Positions 8,503-17,297 are shown, numbered from the stretch's first letter. The stretch is 34,048 nucleotides of DNA from JAVVEZ01 sp032250895 (GCA_032250895.1 JAVVEZ010000032.1:1-34048), one strand, 5' to 3'. The notes: generated by a model from the letters alone, not told the origin. Made by a program: numbers and translations.

Positions 8503-10203
8503 ATGAGCCAGCCGCAGTCTTCCGTCTCCAAGCTTTCCTTCTCACGCCCCGACAGTCCGCAATGGCAGGCGCTTGCCAGGCATATCGAGGACTTGCGCAC
8601 GAGCTCTCTGGCCGGCCTGTTCCAACAGGATGACCAACGCTTCGAACATTTCAGTATCGAAGCAGCGGGACTGACATTGGATTATTCCAAGAATTTTCTG
8701 ACTGAGGAAACCCTGAAACTGCTGCTGGCACTGGCGGAAAAATGCCAGCTCTCCCAGGCCATTGCCGACATGTTCGACGGATGCGCCATCAATACCAGTG
8801 AACAGCGCCCTGCCCTGCATGTGGCCTTGCGCAGCCCGCAGCAAAATACCGTCCAGGAACAGGCAGTACATGCCTGCCTGAACAAAATGCAGGGCTTTGT
8901 CGAGGCTGTCCTGGAGGGCAACTGGACCGGTCATGAAGGCAAGGCCATCACTGATGTGGTGAATATCGGCATCGGCGGCTCCGATCTGGGGCCGGCCATG
9001 GTTTATCAGGCCCTGACGCCTTATCATGTGCCCGGTCTGAACTGCCATTTCGTGTCCAATGTCGATCCGGCCCATCTGCTCCAGACCCTGACAGGGCTGA
9101 ATCCTGAAACCACCCTGTTCATCGTGGCATCAAAATCCTTTTCAACCCTGGAAACCAGCATGAATGCCATCCTCGCACGGCAATGGTTTCTGGACAGTGG
9201 TGCCCCCCCAAACGCCCTGTCCCATCACTTTGTCGCCGTCAGCGCCAACGTGGATAAAGCCGCTGCCTTCGGCATCGACCCGGCGAATATTTTTCCGCTA
9301 TGGGACTGGGTGGGTGGCCGCTATTCCCTGTGGTCGGCCATTGGCCTGCCTATAGCCCTGGGCGTGGGCATGGAAAACTTCCGGGCCCTGCTCGCCGGCG
9401 CCCACATCATGGATGAACATTTCCGGACGGCACCGGCCAGGGCCAACATGCCCGTACTGATGGGCTTGCTGACCATCGGCTACCTGAATTTTTTCGGGGC
9501 GGAAACCCAGGTGGTGCTGCCCTATGCCCAGAACCTGCATCTTTTCCCCGCCTTTTTGCAACAGCTGGATATGGAGAGTCTGGGCAAGTCGGTGCATCGG
9601 GATGGCTCCGCTGTCGACACCACGACCGGCGGCATCATCTGGGGCAGCGCCGGGACCAATGGCCAGCATTCCTTTCATCAGCTGTTGCACCAGGGCACTC
9701 ACCTGATTCCGGCAGATTTTATTGTCGCAGCCCAGACCCATTATGAGCAGTCTGCCGAAAGCCTCGCACAACACCGGCAATTACTGGCCAATTGTTTCAG
9801 CCAGAGCCAGGCTCTGATGCTGGGCAAAACGCTGACGGAAGCCACCACGGAACTGCAAGCCCAGGGTCTGGACCCCGCGGCTGTTGCCACGTTGGCGCCC
9901 CACAAGGTCATTGCGGGCAACCGGCCCAGCAACACCCTGCTGATGCAAAAACTGACGCCCCGGGCCTTGGGCAGTCTGATTGCCGCCTATGAGCACAAGG
10001 TGTACGTGCAGAGTGTCATTCTGGGCATCGATGCCTTTGATCAATGGGGCGTGGAACTGGGCAAAACCCTCAGTACCACACTTCATCAGGCACTCGAACG
10101 GCAAGACTGCAAAGAAGAACAGAACGTTGACTCTTCAGCTTTTGACTCTTCAACCAGGGGTCTGATCAACTATTACCAAAAGTTCTGCCGAAACCCAGCC
10201 TAA
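8503..10203 (+). CDS. pgi: glucose-6-phosphate isomerase
   Basis: A cytosolic 566-residue enzyme interconverting glucose 6-phosphate and fructose 6-phosphate. Family signatures are clear: NIGIGGSDLGPAMV, the phosphate-binding region VASKSFSTLET, WDWVGGRYSLWSAIGLP, NGQHSFHQLLHQGTHLIPADF, and the C-terminal signature GSLIAAYEHKVYVQS followed by FDQWGVELGK. The frame is open from 8434, but ATG 8503 is chosen because AAGGA lies about ten bases upstream and the family N-terminus begins here. One oddity: where E. coli and rabbit enzymes have the catalytic-base Glu in WGEPGTNGQH, this protein reads WGSAGTNGQH. I do not know how common that is in related bacteria. The stop overlaps the convergent DUF481 gene by four bases. 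Confidence 0.96.
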   Translation: MSQPQSSVSKLSFSRPDSPQWQALARHIEDLRTSSLAGLFQQDDQRFEHFSIEAAGLTLDYSKNFLTEETLKLLLALAEKCQLSQAIADMFDGCAINTSEQRPALHVALRSPQQNTVQEQAVHACLNKMQGFVEAVLEGNWTGHEGKAITDVVNIGIGGSDLGPAMVYQALTPYHVPGLNCHFVSNVDPAHLLQTLTGLNPETTLFIVASKSFSTLETSMNAILARQWFLDSGAPPNALSHHFVAVSANVDKAAAFGIDPANIFPLWDWVGGRYSLWSAIGLPIALGVGMENFRALLAGAHIMDEHFRTAPARANMPVLMGLLTIGYLNFFGAETQVVLPYAQNLHLFPAFLQQLDMESLGKSVHRDGSAVDTTTGGIIWGSAGTNGQHSFHQLLHQGTHLIPADFIVAAQTHYEQSAESLAQHRQLLANCFSQSQALMLGKTLTEATTELQAQGLDPAAVATLAPHKVIAGNRPSNTLLMQKLTPRALGSLIAAYEHKVYVQSVILGIDAFDQWGVELGKTLSTTLHQALERQDCKEEQNVDSSAFDSSTRGLINYYQKFCRNPA

Positions 10204-10913
10204 AAGGTGTACACCAGACTGATACTGGTCTGGGTGTCGGTTTTCTTGTTGCCGGCCGGTACCTGAGAGGTATTTCTTGCCTGAAAGGCAATCTTGGTCG
10301 AGATCCGGTCGATGATATTGGACACCAGACCTACTTCAAAGCGGGTAATGGTCAGGGTTTCGCCAATTTCACTGGTGAGACTCTGCGTCAAACTGGCCCA
10401 TTCGGTCAACTTCCAAGTCAAATTTTCGCCCAGGGAGATGATCGCTTCACCATTGCTGCCTGCATCGATGACATCGTTCTGGCGATAACCGGCACCGCCG
10501 AAACCCTCCAGGCTGAAGTTGTCCTGCCGAAAAAAATAACGACCATAACCCACGGATGCCGCCGCCTGATAATTGAAACCGCTGAAACGGTCATCCGTAT
10601 AATTACCCTTCGCAAACAAATACTGGTCTTCTTTCAGCGCATAATCGGACTTGTTCTCAAGATAATAACGTTCTGCCGTGGTGCTGGAATCTTCCTGTGA
10701 ACCCAGTCCCTGAAACTTCAGGGTGTGCAACCAATGCTCAGTTTTATAGGCCGTCTTGAATTCCAGGTTGAAGGTTTGGGTATCGGTATTCCCCGTGGTG
10801 CCGACAAAGCCCAATGAAACACTGCTATCATTGAAGCCCATATCCTCCTGCGCAAGAGCACTGCCGCTTGCCAGGATCAGACCCGCTGTCCATATGGCAT
10901 TCTTCACTTTCAT
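10200..10913 (-). CDS. DUF481 family outer-membrane protein (YdiY-like)
   Basis: A 237-residue secreted protein with a cleavable signal peptide (MKVKNAIWTAGLILASGSALA, cut before QEDMG). The mature part alternates short hydrophobic and polar strands, with aromatic girdle residues and a terminal Phe (SLVYTF). This is the pattern of an outer-membrane beta barrel and of the DUF481 'salt-induced outer membrane protein' family. The segment SVSLGFVGTTGNTDTQTFNLE is characteristic of its first strands. GAGGAGAAAACG precedes the ATG. The function of this family is not established; a role in envelope stress is only suggested by the family name. It converges on pgi with overlapping stop codons. Confidence 0.85.
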   Translation of the reverse strand: MKVKNAIWTAGLILASGSALAQEDMGFNDSSVSLGFVGTTGNTDTQTFNLEFKTAYKTEHWLHTLKFQGLGSQEDSSTTAERYYLENKSDYALKEDQYLFAKGNYTDDRFSGFNYQAAASVGYGRYFFRQDNFSLEGFGGAGYRQNDVIDAGSNGEAIISLGENLTWKLTEWASLTQSLTSEIGETLTITRFEVGLVSNIIDRISTKIAFQARNTSQVPAGNKKTDTQTSISLVYTF

Positions 10914-10998
10914 CGTTTTCTCCTCTGCATTGGTTTTGAATTGTTTATTTTTAGCAAATCAAGCACGCAAGTGATTGATTTGTCGAGTCCGGTTTGCG

Positions 10999-11059
10999 GA
11001 CATGCGCCGCGAACCGGCTTGAAAAAGTCCATGGATGGGCTTTTTCAACAAGCTGTTAG
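10999..11059 (+). repeat. 61-bp dispersed hairpin repeat, copy 1
   Basis: This is one of two closely matching copies; the other, inverted, is at 26718-26778. The core is a near-palindrome, CTTGAAAAAGTCCAT with ATGGGCTTTTTCAAC, giving a 12-bp stem with a 2-base loop. The left flank contains GCCGCGAACCGG. The two copies differ at only a few positions over 61 bases. It lies upstream of the DUF481 gene. Confidence 0.85.
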
Positions 11060-11067
11060 GGCTTTAA

Positions 11068-11106
11068 ACAAAAAAAACAGCCAGAACCTTGAATTCCGGC
11101 TGTTCT
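11068..11106 (-). terminator. rho-independent terminator of the propeller lipoprotein gene
   Basis: Read on the minus strand, an 11-bp stem AACAGCCGGAA / TTCTGGCTGTT (one mismatch, short AT-rich loop) is followed directly by a run of eight T. It lies about 60 bases past the stop codon at 11170. Arms on the plus strand are 11076-11086 and 11094-11104. Confidence 0.8.
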
Positions 11107-11169
11107 TGTCATACGGGGCCGCCATTGCCTTCCAATCACTGGTGGACTGCCTGCTTTTCCTAGCTGTTG

Positions 11170-12303
11170 TTATTGTTTCGGAAAATATGCTACCCGGTCA
11201 CCATTGAAGGTGCCGACCCACAGATTGCCATCCACTTCCAGCGCGGTGCTGACACCCTGGATTGCCACGGTCTGATCGGCGCCACCGACTCTTGTTGCCG
11301 TCAGGGTCTCCGGATCGATCTCGAGCACCGACCAACCGCTGGCACAAGCCTGGCCGCTGCATGTTGAAGGCGCCACATAGTTGTTACCGGCGGTCAACAG
11401 TTTGCCGTTGACACCCCAGCGAATATTGTCAGGCGCAATATCCACCGCCACGCTCTGCTTGCCCGGCGGGTTCTGGCTGCGGTCGAACTTCAGCACTTCA
11501 CGGCCACCAAAGGCCGCCACATACATGAAGCGCTCATCCTCGGACAGCACGATGCCATTGGCACCGGACAATTCAGTACCGGGCACGGCGCTGACAGGCC
11601 CCCCGGGATGCCATTCATAGACCTCACCGGTGATTTCCCCGGCACCAACGGCGGCAAAACCACCACCGGCCGGGTCCATCATCTTGGTCGTGACGAAGCC
11701 ACCATCGGCAAGGATTGCCACACTGTTGATAAAAAACGTATTCTGGGGTTCGGGCATCACCACACAGCCTTTCCAGCTCAGTGCCGGGGCCGCGCTGCTG
11801 ACATCCAGGTCAAATATTTCGATGCCTTCACGTTCACCGTGGCTGGTGACATAGAGATCGAACCTGTTGGTTTCATATTCCCGCAGACTCAGGCCGTGCA
11901 TGGAAAACTGGCTCAGGTTGAGCAGACCGGGGCAATTGGGATAGGCCTGGCTGTCAAGGCTGGCACTGAGGGCGCCGCCAAATATCAACTCCTGCCAGCT
12001 GTCATCGTTGGGATTGATCAGATAGAGATGCCCGGTGATATCACCACTGCTCATACCGGAAGCCAGCAACAGCGCGGTATCTCCCAGAGGCAGGATGTCT
12101 TCCGCATTCATGAGGCCGCACAGATAGCTCAGCTTGCCTTCATCTGCACAGCTGTCCGCCGCGACCACTGTTTCCTCGGCTACCGGCCCGTTTGCGGCCG
12201 GGGGCGGCGCTGAGTCCGGCCCACCACAGCCTGCGGCCAGCAACACCCCGCAAAGCAACACCCCGCAAAGCAACAGGCCTGTACCTTTGCTGTCAGTAAA
12301 CAT
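11170..12303 (-). CDS. lipoprotein with paraoxonase/SMP-30-like beta-propeller
   Basis: A 377-residue predicted lipoprotein. The signal peptide ends in a lipobox LAAGC (Cys26), followed by a Gly/Pro/Ala-rich tether. The rest looks like a six-bladed propeller of the paraoxonase/SMP-30 type: FSMHGLSLRE, LYVTSHGEREGIEIFDLD, FINSVAILADGGFVTT, SGANGIVLSEDERFMYVAAF and GNLWVGTFNGDRVAYF parallel the calcium-site blades of PON1-like lactonases. A lactonase or arylesterase role is therefore possible but unproven. ATG 12303 is preferred over 12321 because GGAGAAAG lies just before it. The signal peptide contains a duplicated CGVLL from a 15-bp direct repeat (12241-12270). It is divergent from the serine hydrolase gene, with a strong terminator downstream. 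Confidence 0.72.
   Translation of the reverse strand: MFTDSKGTGLLLCGVLLCGVLLAAGCGGPDSAPPPAANGPVAEETVVAADSCADEGKLSYLCGLMNAEDILPLGDTALLLASGMSSGDITGHLYLINPNDDSWQELIFGGALSASLDSQAYPNCPGLLNLSQFSMHGLSLREYETNRFDLYVTSHGEREGIEIFDLDVSSAAPALSWKGCVVMPEPQNTFFINSVAILADGGFVTTKMMDPAGGGFAAVGAGEITGEVYEWHPGGPVSAVPGTELSGANGIVLSEDERFMYVAAFGGREVLKFDRSQNPPGKQSVAVDIAPDNIRWGVNGKLLTAGNNYVAPSTCSGQACASGWSVLEIDPETLTATRVGGADQTVAIQGVSTALEVDGNLWVGTFNGDRVAYFPKQ
12241..12270. repeat. 15-bp direct repeat inside a lipoprotein signal sequence
   Basis: CAACACCCCGCAAAG occurs twice in tandem. It is in frame and duplicates the residues CGVLL in the hydrophobic core of the lipoprotein signal peptide. Slippage would change the h-region length in steps of five residues. 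Confidence 0.85.
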
Positions 12304-12559
12304 AGCTTTCTCCACTTGCATTGTTTGATGGCGGAAACGGCCATCGCCGTAAAACCCTGCTTATTTAAACATTGCGACGTACAAAAAAGAAGGAAGGGGC
12401 TTCGCCTGCCAATCGGGCTGATTGGATTTGCTCCCCGCCTCTGTGGCAGTATACTGCCCACTCTCGCTTCATCGGGTAAGGTGCCACGCGGCTATTCAGC
12501 GATTGCTTATTCTGTGCCAGACCCAGACCATAACCATTAACAGAACCGGGGCCATGCTT

Positions 12560-13843
12560 ATGAAACATGTCAATTTGCGCCAACTCCTCGCATTTGTTTT
12601 TCTTTCCGTCTGGGTCGCCACCCAGGCGCTGGCGCAGGGCCTGCCCCAGGGCAGGCCGGAACGACTCGGTTTCGACCCCGTCAGACTGGCACGCCTGGAT
12701 CCCATCCTGCAATCCTATATCGATGACCAGCGCCTGGCCGGCAGTGTCGCGCTGGTATTGCGGGATGGCCGCATCGTCTATTCTTCCGCCAAAGGCATGA
12801 GCAACATCGAGGCCGGACTGCCGATGCGCGAAGACAGTATTTTCCGCATCGCCTCCCAAACCAAGGCCATTGTCAGCACCGGCATCATGATGCTGCATGA
12901 ACGTGGAGACTTGCAGATTTCCGACCCCCTGAGCCGCTACTTCCCGGAATGGGCCAAGGTGCAGGTCGCCCAGCCCAAAGCCGATGGTGGCTATGACCTG
13001 GTGCCCATCAGTCGCCCCATCACGCTGCGCGATCTGCTGACCCACACCTCCGGCATCGGTTATGGCCTGGGCGGCGTGGCCCTGGACGCCTGGCAGCAGG
13101 CGGGAATCGCGGGCTGGTATTTTGCCAACAAGAATGAGCCCATCGGCACCACGGTTGCCCGCATGGCGGCCCTGCCGATGCAGGCCCAACCCGGAGAGCA
13201 ATGGATTTATGGCTACAACCTTGACATTCTCGGCGCCGTCATCGAAAAAGTCAGCGGGCAATCACTGGCCGATTTTCTGCAGCAGGAAATCTTCACACCC
13301 CTGGGCATGAGGGACACCCACTTTTATCTGCCCCCGGAAAAAGCCGGGCGCCTGGCCGTGGTGTATACACCAAAAACCGGTGGAGGCATCGAGCGTATCC
13401 GGGAAACCGGTGGCATGCAGAGCCAGGGCATGTATGTCGAAGGTCCGCGCCGGAGCTATTCCGGCGGTGCCGGACTGCTGTCAACCGCCGGGGATTACGC
13501 AAGGTTTTTGCAAATGACCCTCAATGGAGGAGAATTCAACGGCAAGCGGCTGCTCTCGCCCAAAACCATAGAACTGATGACCAGTAATCACCTGCGTGAT
13601 ATCCCCTTTCAGCCCGGCACCGGTTTTGGTCTCGGCTTTTCCATTGCGATGGATCTGGGCGCCCGCGGCACGCTGGGTTCAGTCGGTGAATATGGCTGGG
13701 GTGGCGCCTATCACTCCACCTATTGGGTGGACCCGGTCGAGAAACTGGTCGTGGTGTATCTGAGCCAGTTGATCCCGGCACCAGGCATCGATGATTTCAG
13801 CAAGCTCAGGGCCGGCATTTACCAGGCTCTGGTAAAACCCTGA
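12560..13843 (+). CDS. serine hydrolase, beta-lactamase/EstB (S12) family
   Basis: A 427-residue exported hydrolase of the class C beta-lactamase/penicillin-binding fold. The signal peptide ends ALA-QGLPQ near residue 25. The catalytic S-x-x-K is SQTK at residues 99-102, the Tyr motif is in WIYGYNLDILG (Tyr217 region), and the third motif is likely in EYGWGGAYHSTYWVDP. The length and the WVDP ending fit esterases and D-aminopeptidase-like members better than true beta-lactamases. The substrate is unknown. Two ATGs compete: 12554 and 12560. The second is favoured because GGGG lies eight bases before it. It is transcribed divergently from the propeller lipoprotein, so the two periplasmic hydrolases may share a control region. 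Confidence 0.9.
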   Translation: MKHVNLRQLLAFVFLSVWVATQALAQGLPQGRPERLGFDPVRLARLDPILQSYIDDQRLAGSVALVLRDGRIVYSSAKGMSNIEAGLPMREDSIFRIASQTKAIVSTGIMMLHERGDLQISDPLSRYFPEWAKVQVAQPKADGGYDLVPISRPITLRDLLTHTSGIGYGLGGVALDAWQQAGIAGWYFANKNEPIGTTVARMAALPMQAQPGEQWIYGYNLDILGAVIEKVSGQSLADFLQQEIFTPLGMRDTHFYLPPEKAGRLAVVYTPKTGGGIERIRETGGMQSQGMYVEGPRRSYSGGAGLLSTAGDYARFLQMTLNGGEFNGKRLLSPKTIELMTSNHLRDIPFQPGTGFGLGFSIAMDLGARGTLGSVGEYGWGGAYHSTYWVDPVEKLVVVYLSQLIPAPGIDDFSKLRAGIYQALVKP

Positions 13844-13852
13844 GAAACCGGG

Positions 13853-13872
13853 ATTTCCGCCTGCGCGGGAAT
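13853..13872. repeat. small REP-like hairpin
   Basis: ATTTCCGC-ctgc-GCGGGAAT is an 8-bp stem with one mismatch, ten bases past the serine hydrolase stop. It belongs to the same kind of sequence as 19037-19056 and may act as a transcript end. Confidence 0.5.
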
Positions 13873-13965
13873 GGCGGGAAAAGGCGCGGCACCGATGAGA
13901 AGAGGCGCGGGAATAATGGCAGAAAGCGCAGGTTTACAAAGAGTCAATAACGAGGAAGCAAGCAC

Positions 13966-15138
13966 ATGCAGTTAGCACACAGAATGTCGCAGTTGGGCAC
14001 CGAGTCGGCCTTTAAAATTCTCGCCAAGGCGAAGGCCCTCGAAGCCCAGGGCCGGGACATCATCAACCTGGGCATCGGCTCTCCGGATTTCAGGACCCCG
14101 GCCAATATCGTCGCGGCGGGCAAGAAGGCCATGGACGACGGTTTTCATTTTTATACTCCGGCCAAGGGCTTGCCCGAGCTGCGTCAGGCCGTCGTGGATG
14201 ACATCAAAAAATACCGGGGCGTCGATGTCGACCGGGAAAACGTGATGGTGGTGCCCGGGGGCAAGCCGACGATGTTCTTTGCGATCACCATGTTCGGCGA
14301 ACCCGGTGCCGAGATCATGTATCCGAACCCCGGCTTCCCCATCTATGAATCCATGATCAAGTTCAGCGGCGCCACCCCGGTACCCATCGAGCTGCTGGAA
14401 TCCAGCGGCTTTGGTTTTGACCCCGACCGGGTGCTGTCCCAGATCAATGAGCGTACCCGTCTGATCATTATCAACACCCCCGCCAATCCTACCGGTGGCG
14501 TACTGGAAAGAGACGCCATCGAGCGCTTCGTGACGGGCCTGGAAAAGCATCCGCACGTGGTGCTGCTGGCAGACGAAATCTACGCACGGCTGCTGTATGA
14601 CGGCCTCGAGCATGTCAGCTTCATGGAATATGAGTCCATCCGCGACCGCACCATTCTGCTCGATGGCTGGAGCAAGACCTATTCCATGACCGGCTGGCGG
14701 CTGGGTTACGGCGTCTGGCCGGCCGCCCTGATCGATCACGCCGAAAGACTCCAGATCAACAGCAATTCCTGTCCCTCGGCACCGATACAGGTAGCGGGAA
14801 TCGAAGCCCTGACCGGCCCCCAGGATGCAGTCACGATGATGCTGGCCACCTTTGATGAGCGCCGCAAGCTGATCGTCGAGCTGCTCAATGAAGTTCCCGG
14901 ATTTTCCTGCATCATGCCCAAGGGCGCCTTCTATGCCTTCCCCAACATCACCGGTACCGGCATGCGCTCCAAACAGGTGGAAGAACTGCTGCTGGACGAG
15001 GTCGGTGTGGCGACCGTGGCAGGCACCAGTTTCGGACATCTGGGCGAGGGCTACGTCCGCTTCAGCTACGCCAGCAGTACCGACAATATCCGGGATGCGC
15101 TGGCGCGGGTGAAAGCCTGCATGAGCGCACGGCTGTGA
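13966..15138 (+). CDS. PLP-dependent class I/II aminotransferase
   Basis: A 390-residue cytosolic enzyme of fold type I (aspartate aminotransferase-like). It shows NLGIGSPDFRTP near residue 34, a substrate-site YTPAKGLPELR, NTPANPTGG (Asn-Pro-Thr-Gly 174-177), ADEIYARLLY with the pyridine-binding Asp203, the Schiff-base lysine Lys237 in SKTYSMTGWRLGY, and the carboxylate-binding Arg in YVRFSYA near the C-terminus. All catalytic residues are present. The sequence fits the class I-gamma group, with broad amino-acid specificity; the exact substrate is not readable. GAGGAAG lies about nine bases before the ATG. Downstream is a GH84-type gene on the same strand after about 115 bases. Confidence 0.93.
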   Translation: MQLAHRMSQLGTESAFKILAKAKALEAQGRDIINLGIGSPDFRTPANIVAAGKKAMDDGFHFYTPAKGLPELRQAVVDDIKKYRGVDVDRENVMVVPGGKPTMFFAITMFGEPGAEIMYPNPGFPIYESMIKFSGATPVPIELLESSGFGFDPDRVLSQINERTRLIIINTPANPTGGVLERDAIERFVTGLEKHPHVVLLADEIYARLLYDGLEHVSFMEYESIRDRTILLDGWSKTYSMTGWRLGYGVWPAALIDHAERLQINSNSCPSAPIQVAGIEALTGPQDAVTMMLATFDERRKLIVELLNEVPGFSCIMPKGAFYAFPNITGTGMRSKQVEELLLDEVGVATVAGTSFGHLGEGYVRFSYASSTDNIRDALARVKACMSARL

Positions 15139-15252
15139 ACCCGGCCACTGCCACGCACACGGGTCATGACGACACCTTTAGCCTGTTCTGTCCGCCGCTG
15201 CCCCGCCTGAGTGTACAGTGACAAGCGTGTGATCAGCCGCATTCTGGAAACC

Positions 15253-16353
15253 ATGGGTCATGGCAGAGCAAGCAAACAGGACTTTCAGTCTAGTGACATG
15301 ACACTGGGCATCATCGAAGGTTTTTTCGGCCACAGCTGGAGCTGGCAGGCCCGCTTTGATTTCGCGGACTTTCTGTTTGAGCAGGGTTTCGACTCCTATC
15401 TGTATGCGCCCAAGGCTGACTCTTGTTTCCGTAAGCAGTGGTTCTCGGCCTGCCCGGCATCGCAGCTGGCGAAACTCCAGGACCTGGCCGCCCATTACCG
15501 CCATCATCATATCGATTTTGGCATGGGTCTGAGTCCCGTCGAGCTATACCGGAATTTTGACCACGCACAGCAGCAGGTTCTGGAACGAAAAATACAGGAG
15601 ATCAACCACATTGGTGCCCGCACCCTGTGCATCCTGTTCGATGACATGCGCGGCGATTTTCCCGGCCTGGCGCGCCAGCAGGCGGCCATCGTGCAGTTTG
15701 CCGCCGATCACAGTCAGGCCGACAGGCTCCTTATATGCCCCACCTATTATTCCAGCGACCCCCTGCTGAGCCGGGTTTTCGGTGACATGCCGGATCATTA
15801 TCTGGAAGACCTGGGACGCCTGCTGGACCCCGCCGTGGAAATTTTCTGGACCGGACCCAGGGTTTTCTCCCATGATTTTCCCGCCCTGCACATGCAGGAA
15901 GTCACAGAAAAATTGCGGCGCAAGCCCCTGATCTGGGACAACTATCCGGTCAATGACAGCCAGCGGCTGAGTCCTTTTCTGCATCTGAGACCCTTTGCCG
16001 AAGAAAAAAAATCGTTGCTGCACGATGCCAGCGGCCACTTCGTCAATCCCATGAACCAGGCCTGGCTGTCCCGCATTGCCCTGTATTCCCTGCCCCGGCT
16101 CCACCATCAGGCCCACTATGATGCCGAGGCCGTCTTGCGCAGTGCCTGCTACACGCTGTGCGGCAGAAAGCTGGGCCAGTCTCTGCTGGATGATCTCGAG
16201 GTTTTCCAGGATCAGGGGCTGGAGCGGCTGGATGCCGAGGCGCGCCTTGCCTTGAAGGAGAAGTATCGAAGTTTCGGCGACAATCCCTACGTCAGGGAAA
16301 TCATGGCCTGGCTGGACAATTACTATGTTTTCGATCCGGCCTGTCTGACCTGA
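15253..16353 (+). CDS. GH84-type beta-N-acetylglucosaminidase (O-GlcNAcase-like)
   Basis: A single-domain protein of about 366 residues resembling the catalytic barrel of family GH84, which removes beta-linked GlcNAc by substrate-assisted catalysis. The first strand reads LGIIEGFFGHSW, matching the GIVEGFYG-type start of the family. Strand four ends ILFDDMRGDF, supplying the adjacent catalytic Asp pair (residues 130-131). PTYYSSDPLL, IFWTGPRVFS and IWDNYPVND match later strands lining the active site. No signal peptide or lectin module is seen, so it probably acts in the cytosol. The start is uncertain: GTG 15211, ATG 15253 and ATG 15298 are all in frame with no good ribosome site. The next gene, FkbM, starts 12 bases after its stop, indicating co-transcription. 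Confidence 0.85.
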   Translation: MGHGRASKQDFQSSDMTLGIIEGFFGHSWSWQARFDFADFLFEQGFDSYLYAPKADSCFRKQWFSACPASQLAKLQDLAAHYRHHHIDFGMGLSPVELYRNFDHAQQQVLERKIQEINHIGARTLCILFDDMRGDFPGLARQQAAIVQFAADHSQADRLLICPTYYSSDPLLSRVFGDMPDHYLEDLGRLLDPAVEIFWTGPRVFSHDFPALHMQEVTEKLRRKPLIWDNYPVNDSQRLSPFLHLRPFAEEKKSLLHDASGHFVNPMNQAWLSRIALYSLPRLHHQAHYDAEAVLRSACYTLCGRKLGQSLLDDLEVFQDQGLERLDAEARLALKEKYRSFGDNPYVREIMAWLDNYYVFDPACLT

Positions 16354-16365
16354 GTTTGCCGCATC

Positions 16366-17199
16366 ATGAGTCGTCCAGTCCTTACCACGACCACCTCCCT
16401 GCAACATCGGATCACGGTCTTTGCCAACGACCATATCGGTGACAAGATCCGGCGCCGGGGTCTCTATGAAAAGGAAAACCTGGAATTTCTGAACCGCATC
16501 CTGGCCCGAATGGACAAGCCGGTGGTGCTCGACATCGGCGCCAACATCGGCAATCACAGTCTGGCCTTTGCCACCCAGGCCGCCTTCGTGCATGCCTTTG
16601 AACCGTTGCCGGAAGTGTTCGCCCTGCTCAGCCGGAACATCGCCCAGAACCGGCTCAGCCACGTGCATGCCCACAATGTCGCGCTGTCCGACAGCACCGG
16701 CGACGCCACGATGTACATGGTGCGGCACGGCAATGTGGGCGCCTCCAGCTTCGACCGGCGCCATGAGGATGTGGAAGCGGTCAGGGTGCACAAATGTATC
16801 GGCGACGACTACCTGAAGGAACTGAAGCTGGGCAGACTGGACCTCATCAAGATCGATGTGGAAGCCCATGAGGCCTATGTACTCGGCGGACTGCGACAGA
16901 CCCTGCAAGCCTTTCTGCCCTATCTGACATTGGAATGGAACGACCCGCTGACCCTTGAACGCCTCGGCCAGTCCGAGATCCTCACGTTTCTACAGGCTCA
17001 TTACCGGTTTTATGTGCTGGGCAGCAACTACGACGCCGGCCACTGGCAGGGCCGGCCACTGGCTTTTCTGCGCCGCAAGTTTACCCGCCTTTTCCTCCCC
17101 CGCCGCGCTGTGCTGCTGGCCTTTGACCCCAGCAGAATTTACAAGAACCTGCTGCTGGTCCCGCACGGCAAGGAGTCTTTTCTGGAAAGCGTTTTTTGA
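16366..17199 (+). CDS. FkbM family methyltransferase
   Basis: A 277-residue SAM-dependent methyltransferase. The SAM-binding motif VVLDIGANIGNHSLAFA (residues 53-69) is followed by HAFEPLPEVF and the FkbM hallmark LIKIDVEAHEAYVLGG. Family members methylate hydroxyl groups of sugars or polyketides; here a sugar acceptor is likely given neighbouring glycan genes. The gene begins 12 bases after the GH84 stop. Its last 28 codons (17101-17184) are duplicated, 78 of 84 bases identical, at 18582-18665 beyond the ATPase remnant. The C-terminus here (KESFLESVF) differs from that copy, so the end of this gene may have been altered by the rearrangement. Confidence 0.9.
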   Translation: MSRPVLTTTTSLQHRITVFANDHIGDKIRRRGLYEKENLEFLNRILARMDKPVVLDIGANIGNHSLAFATQAAFVHAFEPLPEVFALLSRNIAQNRLSHVHAHNVALSDSTGDATMYMVRHGNVGASSFDRRHEDVEAVRVHKCIGDDYLKELKLGRLDLIKIDVEAHEAYVLGGLRQTLQAFLPYLTLEWNDPLTLERLGQSEILTFLQAHYRFYVLGSNYDAGHWQGRPLAFLRRKFTRLFLPRRAVLLAFDPSRIYKNLLLVPHGKESFLESVF

Positions 17200-17297
17200 T
17201 GTCAGCTTCAAAAACAAGGCATGCGGGCCTGGGCTTCAACGCAGGGCCACACTCGGGAGAGCTCCGGCGAGGAGCGCAAGCGAGGTACGCCTGACGA

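Noticed and set aside
15544..16908. Minus-strand open frame across the GH84 and FkbM genes
   Set aside because: It spans two recognisable plus-strand genes and has no domain or ribosome site of its own.
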